Of a stretch of 64,000 bases of DNA, positions 1 to 6,834 are shown piece by piece. Source of the stretch: Halorubrum sp. CSM-61 (GTDB lineage Archaea; Halobacteriota; Halobacteria; Halobacteriales; Haloferacaceae); contig NZ_RJJW01000001.1 of the NCBI RefSeq assembly GCF_003781945.1, positions 515,921-579,920 of the forward strand. Reading direction: 5' to 3'. The notes under the pieces are model-generated. The model worked only from the letters and a program-made list of their open reading frames with translations, did no database searches and was not told where the DNA came from. The stretch's first letter is position 1; the number at the start of each line of letters is the position of its first letter. A program made the translations under genes and the position numbers.

Positions 1-55
1 CCGAGTGACGCGGCTCGACCATTACCGATTTGTACTCGTCGGTTATATCACTGAT

Positions 56-1417
56 ATGCCCACAGTACGAGGGCCAGCCCCGGTTGAGCTCCCCCAGGTC
101 ATGACGATCGCCGGGAGTGACTCGGGCGGTGGCGCCGGCATCCAAGCGGACCTCAAGACGATGGAGGCACTCGACACCTTTGCGACGAGTGCGATCACGA
201 GCCTCACGGCACAGAACACCGTTGGCGTGGAGTCGATCCATCCCGTCCCGGTCGAGGAAATCGAGGCCCAGGTTGAGGCTATCCGTACCGATTTCGATTT
301 ACAGGCCGTCAAGACAGGCATGTTGGGTGTTGAACCCGTCGTAGAGAGGGTTGCGTCGTACGCTGCTGACATGGACGTGCCCTTCGTCGTCGATCCGGTT
401 ATGGTCGCCGCCTCGGGCGACCAATTGCTCGATCATGACGCTGCAGCCGCCTACGAGGGGTTGATCGCCGAGTCAGCGGTCGTGACGCCAAACACTGACG
501 AAGCCGAAATACTCACAGACATCCCGGTCAAGGATCCGGACTCGATGCAGGCTGCGGGGCAGAGACTCGTGGAGATGGGAGCCGACACAGCACTTGTGAA
601 AGGTGGCCATGTCGGCGATGAGCATGTCGTTCGAGATGTCATCGTGACTCGGGACGACGTAACCACACTTGAGCACTCGAGAGTAGACTCGGACGCGACA
701 CACGGTTCGGGATGTACACTTTCGAGTGCGATCGCGGCACGACTGGCTCACGGCGATGACATCCCGGAGGCGATCGAATCCGGCGTGGCATTCATGACCC
801 GCGCCATCAGATACCCGCTCGACGTCGGCGAGGGACCAGGACCGGTCCACCACCTCGCGAATATCCGGGATCGGTCAGCCAGACAGCCCACTCAGGAAGC
901 TGTCGAGTCCGTCGTGGAGCAGCTGGTCTCTACTGGCGTGTCGTCGATCGTTCCGGAGGTTGGGATGAACGTGGTCGGGGCCACGCCCTACGCAGAACGG
1001 CCGGATGAGACCGTCGCCGTCGAGGGACGGATCGCCCGGACGATGACCGGAATCCGCGTGACGCGGGGAACACGCTTCGGCGCCTCGAGCCACGTCGCCC
1101 GCTTCCTGCTGTCGGCGCGGGAGCACGACCCCGACATCCGGTTCGCCGCGAACCTCCGGTTCGACGATTCCATCGAGGCAGCCCTGGAGAAGATTGATGC
1201 CCCAGTTGTCGAGATCGACCGCTCAAACGAACCGGAACCTGACGAGGAAGGCTCGACCATGGGCTGGGCGGCCGAGCGAGCCTTCGAGCAGGTCGAAACC
1301 ACGCCGGCGGTCGTCTTCGACCGAGGTGACGTTGGCAAGGAACCGATCACGCGCATGCTTGCAAGCGACGCCGCCGATCTTGCGGCCCGTGCACTCTCGA
1401 TAGCTGAGGAGTTATGA
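56..1417 (+). CDS. thiD: ThiD-ThiN fusion: hydroxymethylpyrimidine (phosphate) kinase / thiamine-phosphate synthase
   Basis: This 453-residue protein makes thiamine phosphate. The N-terminal ribokinase-fold half (about residues 14-265) has the ThiD start TIAGSDSGGGAGIQADLK and the anion-hole motif HGSGCT near residue 228. It should phosphorylate hydroxymethylpyrimidine phosphate. The C-terminal half (about 275-450) matches ThiN, the archaeal thiamine-phosphate synthase domain that replaces ThiE. The ThiD-ThiN fusion is standard in haloarchaea. I chose the ATG at 56 because the frame upstream (from 5) encodes an unconserved leader, and family members begin close to PAPVELPxVMTIAGSD. It is the only clearly housekeeping gene at this end of the window. 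Confidence 0.93.
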   Translation: MPTVRGPAPVELPQVMTIAGSDSGGGAGIQADLKTMEALDTFATSAITSLTAQNTVGVESIHPVPVEEIEAQVEAIRTDFDLQAVKTGMLGVEPVVERVASYAADMDVPFVVDPVMVAASGDQLLDHDAAAAYEGLIAESAVVTPNTDEAEILTDIPVKDPDSMQAAGQRLVEMGADTALVKGGHVGDEHVVRDVIVTRDDVTTLEHSRVDSDATHGSGCTLSSAIAARLAHGDDIPEAIESGVAFMTRAIRYPLDVGEGPGPVHHLANIRDRSARQPTQEAVESVVEQLVSTGVSSIVPEVGMNVVGATPYAERPDETVAVEGRIARTMTGIRVTRGTRFGASSHVARFLLSAREHDPDIRFAANLRFDDSIEAALEKIDAPVVEIDRSNEPEPDEEGSTMGWAAERAFEQVETTPAVVFDRGDVGKEPITRMLASDAADLAARALSIAEEL

Positions 1418-1508
1418 ACCGTCCGAGGGCAACTGGATTGCACAAAACTACCGACACTCGGACGACGATACCGCCAGCGTCCTCCGTGAGCTTGAGCAGC
1501 TGAAGCAG

Positions 1509-1937
1509 TTGCTCGATGAGACGCGAACAGAGCGCGGGTCTGCGTACGCTGCTGTCCCGTTCCTGTTCCTCGACACGCTCTCGACGATGACCCTCTACGT
1601 GGACGAAGGGCGTAACCGGAGCATCCACGCCGACCAACCCTCGGATCTCCTCGAGCCGGACAATATGGAGCATCTTGATCAGCCGATGTTCCTGCTCGGT
1701 CACGGCGTCGAGAACCCAGCCGACGGCATTCACGGCGACGAAGAGTACCTCTACGTCGTTGAACTTCCGACCCGGAACCCGTTCGAGGAGCCATCCGAGT
1801 GGACGGTCAAGGTGAGTGGTCACTCCGCATTCCCGCGCTGGGATGGTCCGACCGAGGAAGCCTTCGAGCGGGCCAGCTGGCAGTTCCACGGCCCGCTTGA
1901 GCAGGCGCTCGAAGAGCTGGTCGCTGAGCCTGCGTGA
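1509..1937 (+). CDS. hypothetical acidic protein, possibly missing its start
   Basis: I do not recognise the family. The 142-residue product from TTG 1509 is acidic and typically haloarchaeal, with a central hydrophobic stretch AVPFLFLDTLSTMTLYVDEG. The same frame stays open upstream to a stop at 1401 and reads like real protein (NWIAQNYRHSDDDTASVLRELEQLKQLLDE). However, there is no ATG or GTG in that extension, and the ATG at 1414 is in another frame. Either the rare TTG is used or the gene lost its 5' end where it abuts thiD. It converges with the Mrr-like gene on the other strand. Confidence 0.6.
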   Translation: MLDETRTERGSAYAAVPFLFLDTLSTMTLYVDEGRNRSIHADQPSDLLEPDNMEHLDQPMFLLGHGVENPADGIHGDEEYLYVVELPTRNPFEEPSEWTVKVSGHSAFPRWDGPTEEAFERASWQFHGPLEQALEELVAEPA

Positions 1938-1950
1938 ACGCGTAGCCCGC

Positions 1951-3315
1951 TCAGATGATGCCGCCGATGACGAGGAGTCCGACGACGAGCAGCACCGTCG
2001 CGACAACGCTTCCCCCGGCCAGTAACTTGTTCTCCATCGCCTTCTTGTGAAGCGGCATATCGGCGTACTCCTCGCGGAACGCCTCGAGATTCTCCTCGTC
2101 GTAGAAGTACTTCGTCTTCAATGCGAACCGTTCCGTCACCGCGCAGCCCGTACAGACCGGTTCGCCTTCCAGCCGCTCCGTTTTGGTGTGGCTGGAGCAG
2201 GCGATGGCCCCGCAGTTCGGACAGTAGGTGTACGTCTCGGTGACGCCACTCGTGTCACAGTGGACGCACTGATGGATGCCGTCCTCGGCGGTCACTCTCG
2301 ACGGGCCTGCCACGTAGTACTCGTAGGGGTAGGTGTACTCCTGGACGTCGGTAGTGTGCCGAACTTCCGGGAGGTACACTGGTTCGATCGACTGGACAGA
2401 GATGTCCGAGCGGTTCGGCTCACAGGTCTTGTTGTACGTGACGTTGTTGTCGCCCGTGTAGGTCACCGTCGTTGTGTGGTGCTGCTGGAGCCGCTCGACG
2501 GCCCAGTCCTTGTACTCCGTTTGCGTCTGGCCGAACCGGCGCTCTTCGACGTCATCGAACACCTCTCCGAACTGCTCGGCGTCGAGATCGACCGTCGCGT
2601 GGAGGTTCTCGGTGACCAGCGTCGCGACGTCCTCGTCGACGACCTGCGGCTGTCCGCGTTCGGCGTGGGCAACGAATCGCGTCCGGTCGTTGATCCGATG
2701 GATGACGCCCACCGACGTCTCGAAGACGGCGTTCGTGTCCGCGGTGACCGCGACCACCGGACGGAACGTCACCGCTGAATGCGGGTCTGGGAGGTCGGCG
2801 GCCTCGATGTTCTCGACGTCGCGGAACGCCTCCGCGACGGGCGCGTCGACGTCGGCGGCCGGGTCGTAGGGACGTAGGGTCTTGTCGCAGAGAATCTCGA
2901 TGCGACCGTTGTAGAGGTCGAGGCCGATCTCGTCGGCGATCTCCCGGAGGTCCTCGCCGTCGAGCAGCTCGATTGGATGTGGGTCGTCGTTCTGCTGGAG
3001 GCGGTCGGCGTACTCCTGAGCAGGGTTCGTAAACCGACCCGTGGTGACGACCATCCCGCGCTTCGGGCCGTCGAAGTCGAACGTCGCGATCGCCGAGTGA
3101 AGCTTCTGGACGACCGGCCGCCCGACTGTCCCCGTGTGCTTGCACTCGACGATGATCGCGCGCCGCGTGCCGTCGACGACCTCCTCCATGATGACGTCGC
3201 GACCCTCGTCAGCCGTGCGGTCGGCCTTGCGGACGTTCTCGTAGCCGAGGTTCCGGAACACGTCCTCCATCACGTCCTCGAACTCGAACCCCGAGAGATC
3301 GTCCAGTACAGCCAT
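1951..3315 (-). CDS. Mrr-like restriction endonuclease with zinc ribbons and C-terminal membrane anchor
   Basis: The first ~110 residues are an Mrr_cat/PD-(D/E)xK nuclease domain: a helical start FEFEDVMEDVFRNLGYE, then DEGRDVIM and VECKH carrying the predicted catalytic Asp and Glu-x-Lys. Mrr-type enzymes cut modified or foreign DNA (type IV restriction). The middle region (about 110-340) is unrecognised. Near residues 350-400 there are zinc-ribbon pairs CVHC, CPNC and CTGC, and the C-terminus carries one hydrophobic segment (LLAGGSVVATVLLVVGLLVIGG) predicted to span the membrane. ATG 3315 was preferred to TTG 3321. A membrane-tethered Mrr protein is unusual. The substrate cannot be read from sequence. 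Confidence 0.75.
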   Translation of the reverse strand: MAVLDDLSGFEFEDVMEDVFRNLGYENVRKADRTADEGRDVIMEEVVDGTRRAIIVECKHTGTVGRPVVQKLHSAIATFDFDGPKRGMVVTTGRFTNPAQEYADRLQQNDDPHPIELLDGEDLREIADEIGLDLYNGRIEILCDKTLRPYDPAADVDAPVAEAFRDVENIEAADLPDPHSAVTFRPVVAVTADTNAVFETSVGVIHRINDRTRFVAHAERGQPQVVDEDVATLVTENLHATVDLDAEQFGEVFDDVEERRFGQTQTEYKDWAVERLQQHHTTTVTYTGDNNVTYNKTCEPNRSDISVQSIEPVYLPEVRHTTDVQEYTYPYEYYVAGPSRVTAEDGIHQCVHCDTSGVTETYTYCPNCGAIACSSHTKTERLEGEPVCTGCAVTERFALKTKYFYDEENLEAFREEYADMPLHKKAMENKLLAGGSVVATVLLVVGLLVIGGII

Positions 3316-3379
3316 CCTCAATTATGTGGACAATACGTTGCAACTGCCAAATACGTTGCCGAACGCTACGCCATCCTGT

Positions 3380-3411
3380 TTGTTGAACCCCTGAGAGGGG
3401 TGCGGGGGTAA
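3380..3411 (+). promoter_or_regulatory. leader hairpin H1 (GAGGGGTG class)
   Basis: Just upstream of the gene at 3434 lies ACCCC, then a TGAGAGGGGTGCG-type loop, then GGGGT. It can pair as a short stem exposing GAGGGGTG. It matches six better copies elsewhere in the window (8546, 9804, 10128, 11199, 11620, 38324). The role is unknown. Confidence 0.5.
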
Positions 3412-3433
3412 CCGAACCGCCTGCGAGCAACGA

Positions 3434-4120
3434 ATGAACGGGAATGTACCTATGGCCAGTTCGGAATCGGTTCCAGTCGCATCGCCAGGTCAGGCTCACC
3501 GAGACGCAGTCGAATACGTCGGCTTCCGCGTCGACGGCCAAGCCGTCGTCCTGAACCTCTCGGAGCATCGGCGACTCTCCCTCAAGCGCAGTCTGGACCT
3601 CGTCAACCACAGTCCGAGCGGGTTTGAGTGGGGGTACAGTGGTAGCGGGCCCGCCCAGCTCGCGTGCGCGCTCCTCCTCGACTACTACGACGATGAGCAG
3701 TTCGCCCGTGAGCACTACATCGCGTTCCGGAATCAGGTGGTCTCACAGCTGGAGTGCGACGGTGCAGCGGCGTGCTGGCACCTCACTGGCGAGGAGATCG
3801 ACGCCGCGATGACGACCCTTACCGACGACGTCGTCGCCCTCGCCGACGGTGGACGGCCGTCACCGACGCTCCCCGAGAACTGGCGAACCGTCTCCCGCCC
3901 TGATCGAAGAGTGTTCCAGCGCGCTGATCGCGACCACTACATCGTGCTCGGGGATGGAAGCGACGAGTGGCTGGTCGTGCTCTGCAGCCAGGGTGACCGG
4001 GCATATCCTGCCCCGCTCGCACATCGGACAGTTGTCGAGGAGGCTGACGTGGAACGGGTAATCCAAGAACTCGCCGAAGAGAGCAACGACCTCATCGAAC
4101 CCCCGGAGGGGGAGCACTGA
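3434..4120 (+). CDS. DUF6166-like haloarchaeal protein
   Basis: This is a 228-residue protein. Residues about 20-130 (YVGFRVDGQAVVLNLSEHRR, then LDLVNHSPSGFEWGYSGSGPAQLACALLLDYY) resemble the DUF6166 domain found in plasmid and virus genes of many prokaryotes. That domain has no proven function. The C-terminal half is acidic and less conserved. A second ATG at 3452 (MASSESVP) is an alternative start. The stop overlaps the next ATG by one base (TGATG), so this and the following small genes are probably co-transcribed as an accessory operon. Confidence 0.65.
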   Translation: MNGNVPMASSESVPVASPGQAHRDAVEYVGFRVDGQAVVLNLSEHRRLSLKRSLDLVNHSPSGFEWGYSGSGPAQLACALLLDYYDDEQFAREHYIAFRNQVVSQLECDGAAACWHLTGEEIDAAMTTLTDDVVALADGGRPSPTLPENWRTVSRPDRRVFQRADRDHYIVLGDGSDEWLVVLCSQGDRAYPAPLAHRTVVEEADVERVIQELAEESNDLIEPPEGEH

Positions 4121-4251
4121 TGGAGACGCTTCGACTGGCGCGAGCCACCCATCAGCTCCTCGAACGTGGTGTCGAGGCGCTCGAGAAAATCGGGCGTGAA
4201 CTGGAGCGATACAACGACCGACAGGAGCGCACCGACGACACCGACTCGTGA
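4120..4251 (+). CDS. small helical protein, 43 aa
   Basis: This short ORF starts METLRLARATHQLLERGVEA and ends DDTDS. It overlaps its upstream neighbour (TGATG) and its downstream neighbour (GTGA at 4248-4251), and that two-sided coupling is the main reason to call it. It is predicted to be one amphipathic helix with an acidic tail. I assign no function; it may be a coupling peptide or a partner of the adjacent proteins. Confidence 0.5.
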   Translation: METLRLARATHQLLERGVEALEKIGRELERYNDRQERTDDTDS

Positions 4252-4913
4252 CCGAAACTCACTCTCTAGACCAAATACGGAGTACCGGCTTCCAGTATAC
4301 GCCTACCCCCGAGGGGTGCTCGTGTCCCATCCATCGGGAGGGGCAGCCGGTCACGGCGCCGCTCGGTTTGCGGTTCGCAGAACGCGTCCATATCGAATCG
4401 ATCCCGCGCCATGTCGCCGGCGCGATCTACGAAGCACATCACTCCTATATGGACGATGTCCCCCGGACGAATCTCGTCCATCACGGACTCTGTTACCAGG
4501 ACCAGCTACTAGGTGCGATTACGTGGCGCTATCCGCTGATTCGCTCGCTGGAGTACGACGGAACGCGATTCGAGGGTGACGAAATCGTCGAGGCAGCACG
4601 GATTTGCATCGGCGTCGATTTCCCCAATCTCGCCTCTGCCGCCCTCGCCCGGTCGATGGAACGATTCGTGCGTCGGCACGGTCGGCGACGAGGCGTTCGG
4701 CTCCTGCTGACGTTCGTGCGAGCCGACTTCGACGGCTCGATGATCAAAGCGCTCAGAGACAAGGGCTGGCACTGTGCCGGTAAAACGGACCCCAGCCAAG
4801 CGGGAAATCGCCCCGATAAGCAGATCCGAGAGCAGCCAAAGTGGCGGTTTCTCTGCGAAGTTCCAGCTGAGTCCGACCGGGAACAGGCCTCACTCGGGAG
4901 GTGGTCCCCGTGA
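4248..4913 (+). CDS. GNAT-like protein resembling Mom-family DNA modifiers
   Basis: This 221-residue protein starts at a GTG overlapping the previous stop. The conserved-looking block is IVEAARICIGVDFPNLASAA, followed by ARSMERFVRRHG and LLTFVRADFDGSMIKALRDKGW. This order (Arg after a hydrophobic strand, Asn/Ser before a long helix, an Asp-containing strand, then GSMIKALRDKGW) resembles Mu Mom and related GNAT-fold proteins that hypermodify adenine in phage DNA. An early cluster EGCSCPIHREG may bind a metal. The match is by eye and remote. A plain GNAT-fold accessory protein is the main alternative. Confidence 0.4.
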   Translation: MTETHSLDQIRSTGFQYTPTPEGCSCPIHREGQPVTAPLGLRFAERVHIESIPRHVAGAIYEAHHSYMDDVPRTNLVHHGLCYQDQLLGAITWRYPLIRSLEYDGTRFEGDEIVEAARICIGVDFPNLASAALARSMERFVRRHGRRRGVRLLLTFVRADFDGSMIKALRDKGWHCAGKTDPSQAGNRPDKQIREQPKWRFLCEVPAESDREQASLGRWSP

Positions 4914-5191
4914 CCACGAATGCCAGTCTCGATGAATTCGTAGCGGAGGCTGATTCGGACAGCCAGACAGATGACGGCCCATCGGTCGTCGACCAGCTTT
5001 TGAAACCGGTATCGCCGTCGCTCGGACTACGGCTCGTCCCCGGCAGGGGTGACCCAATATACCTCCAAAACAGGGGGACCGAACGCTACCTGTTCCGAGA
5101 TGACCACGAGCGATGGTTCATCCTCCAGCCCTCAGCCAAGAAATCGGTCGACGTGAAATATTACGCCGGGTTCTTTGCCGTACACATATAG
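4910..5191 (+). CDS. hypothetical protein, 93 aa
   Basis: I do not recognise it. GTG 4910 overlaps the stop of the upstream gene (GTGA), which decides the start over GTG 4901. The product is acidic at the N-terminus (VAEADSDSQTDDGPSVVDQL). It ends with a compact beta-rich stretch, RYLFRDDHERWFILQPSAKK then SVDVKYYAGFFAVHI. It is the last member of the coupled run 3434-5191, followed closely by the DUF7522-like pseudogene. Confidence 0.5.
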   Translation: MTTNASLDEFVAEADSDSQTDDGPSVVDQLLKPVSPSLGLRLVPGRGDPIYLQNRGTERYLFRDDHERWFILQPSAKKSVDVKYYAGFFAVHI

Positions 5192-5531
5192 TGAAAGAGA
5201 CGAGAGATGGTAATATGGCGACAAGGATGGCCACCCGTCTCGAGAACTTTTTCGAGCAACGAACAGATGGACACCTTCGTAGTATCGTGAAATACGAGGA
5301 GAATTCCTACGAGATCGTCTATCTCAGGGATGATGTCGCTGAGCAATATACTACCGAGGAGATTGAATCCGCGATCGACGATTCTCGGATGGAATCATTA
5401 ACTGCTCCAATCTATGAAGACACCTATTCGGGAGACCACGGAAATCTCACCTGCTTGGTGCAGTGCTTCGAGAACGTTATTGAGATGAACTTCGTCCTTG
5501 AGGACGGTGTTGGGGCCGCCGTCGCTCTTGA

Positions 5532-5555
5532 TGCTAAAGGGCTGTGTTGAATCGC
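5532..5555 (+). repeat. left end of IS: target duplication plus inverted repeat
   Basis: TGCTAAAG (5532-5539) is the target-site duplication. GGCTGTGTTGAATCGC (5540-5555) is the left terminal inverted repeat. Confidence 0.9.
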
Positions 5556-6479
5556 CATACAGCAGCGAGGTAGGCCGCTAAATCAAAGGAGTTGAAGCGG
5601 GAGAATGCGGTTGTCTATGACGCAGATCTCCCGCTTCATCGAGGAAGTTGTGCCGGTTGCTCAAAGAGTTACTGGCGATGGAGGCGAATCCGCCGCCCCG
5701 GACGGTGGCGGCGGATTCGCCGACTATGCACTCGTTTCCCTTCACTGTCTGCGGATTTACCTCGATTCATCGTATCGCATGACGATCGACCTGCTCAAAG
5801 AGATGCCACAAATAACCGGGGAGATCGGCCTCAGCGCGGCCGATCTCCCCGCGCCCTCCACGTTGTGTAAGGCGTTCGACCGGATCAGTATGAGCGTCTG
5901 TCGAGTGCTGCTGCGCCAGTCGGCGCAGCTGCACGATCTCTCTGAACACGCCGCGATTGACGCCACGTTCTACGACCGCTCACCAGCAAGCCGCCACTAC
6001 TGCCAGCGAATCAGCTACCGCGTTCAAAAACTAAAAGTCACGAAGCTCGTCGATACAGCGTCTCAAGCCGTCCTTGACGTTCACTGCTCAACGAACCGAG
6101 ACGGAAGCGACGCAGACCTTGCTGAGCAGATAGCCCGCCGGAACGCGGGCGATCTGCGGTCTCTCGCGGCCGATAAAGGCTATGACAAGCAATCGCTTCG
6201 TGAAGGATTACGTGAGCTCGCGATCAGACCGCTGATCAAGCATCGTATCTTCGCTCCGTACGACCACGCACACAACGCCAGAATTGACGATAACAGCTAC
6301 AATCAGCGCTCAATGACTGAAACCGTGAACTCAGCTGTGAAGCGCTCGCTCGGCTTCGCCGTGCGAGCGCGCTCGTGGTTCCGTGAGTTCCGCGAAATCG
6401 CGCTGATGTGTGTCGTCTATAACATCAAACGCTTCGTCAAACAGTGAATCTCTCCGCCTTACAGCGATTCAACACAGCC
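5540..6479 (+). mobile_element. IS5-family (ISH1 group) insertion sequence, 940 bp
   Basis: The element has perfect 16-bp terminal inverted repeats (GGCTGTGTTGAATCGC and its complement), an 8-bp direct target duplication TGCTAAAG, and one transposase ORF filling the interior. The 8-bp duplication and the small single-ORF layout fit the ISH1 group of IS5 as known in haloarchaea. Both ends and the transposase look intact, so it may still be active. It interrupts a DUF7522-like gene. Confidence 0.92.
5605..6447 (+). CDS. IS5-family transposase (ISH1 group)
   Basis: This 280-residue DDE transposase has a first catalytic region HAAIDATFYDR (Asp), a second LAADKGYDKQSLREGL (Asp), and a late TETVNSAVKRSLG (Glu), the usual DDE layout of IS5 proteins. 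The region MTIDLLKEMPQITGEIGL matches the DNA-binding part of haloarchaeal ISH1-like transposases. It starts at ATG 5605; ATG 5617 is an alternative. It ends 32 bp before the right inverted repeat, and no frameshift is visible. Confidence 0.9.
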   Translation: MRLSMTQISRFIEEVVPVAQRVTGDGGESAAPDGGGGFADYALVSLHCLRIYLDSSYRMTIDLLKEMPQITGEIGLSAADLPAPSTLCKAFDRISMSVCRVLLRQSAQLHDLSEHAAIDATFYDRSPASRHYCQRISYRVQKLKVTKLVDTASQAVLDVHCSTNRDGSDADLAEQIARRNAGDLRSLAADKGYDKQSLREGLRELAIRPLIKHRIFAPYDHAHNARIDDNSYNQRSMTETVNSAVKRSLGFAVRARSWFREFREIALMCVVYNIKRFVKQ

Positions 6480-6487
6480 TGCTAAAG
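6464..6487 (+). repeat. right end of IS: inverted repeat plus target duplication
   Basis: GCGATTCAACACAGCC (6464-6479) is the exact inverted complement of the left end. TGCTAAAG (6480-6487) is the second copy of the target duplication. Confidence 0.9.
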
Positions 6488-6552
6488 CAATGGCTGATGC
6501 CCACGGGCTGGTAGCTGAGGCAAGGCGAATCGTCCTCGAAGAACGAGAGTAG

Positions 6553-6834
6553 TCGCTGACAACAGGCCATCCAGCTGCCTTTTGTGAAGTTCGTCGCGCC
6601 TTTCAGCGAAAAAATTCGATTAACCACCTATTCGCGGAGCCGAGACGATGCAATCGCGAATTGGTGGGCGTTGCTGCTTCAGGCGACCGGAACGACAGAT
6701 CAAAAACCATACATTCAGCTTCCGAGCCGTAGACCTCTACAAAGGACTGAATCACGGCGGTGTAGGACGATTCTATCTGGTGACTTCCCTTATGTTTATG
6801 AGATTCGCATTAAGTGGTTATCATAGATTCACGA
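6553..6834. other. intergenic region, no supported gene
   Basis: The only forward ORF here (6584-6826) has atypical composition and no recognisable domain. The distal part, around TTATGTTTATGAGATTCGC, is A+T-rich and may hold the promoter of the DUF262 gene. Confidence 0.5.

Larger units (their letters stand above)
5215..6552 (+). pseudogene. DUF7522-like gene split by an IS element
   Basis: The 5' part (5215-5539) encodes MATRMATRLENFFEQRTDGH and continues to VALDAK. The frame then enters an insertion sequence and stops at once. Removing the element and one copy of the 8-bp duplication rejoins it to 6488-6552, giving AMADAHGLVAEARRIVLEERE and a stop, a sensible helical end. The protein resembles the intact gene at 30130-30528: both have a short helix, a strand YEDG/YEEN, and an AAxDI/EEIESAI helix. 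Function is unknown. The insertion is clean, with no further decay, so it may be recent. Confidence 0.8.

Noticed and set aside
988-1794. long minus-strand ORF opposite the ThiN domain
   Set aside because: It is Arg/Ser-rich antisense translation of a high-G+C gene, typical of shadows; ThiD-ThiN is certain.
4307-4330. ACCCCCGAGGGGTGC resembling the leader hairpins
   Set aside because: It lies inside the GNAT-like coding sequence without a T-tract, so it is probably coincidental.
6584-6826. 80-codon forward ORF between the IS-split gene and the DUF262 gene
   Set aside because: Its composition is not haloarchaeal-acidic (many Arg/Ser/Thr), it has no recognisable motif, and it overlaps the likely promoter.
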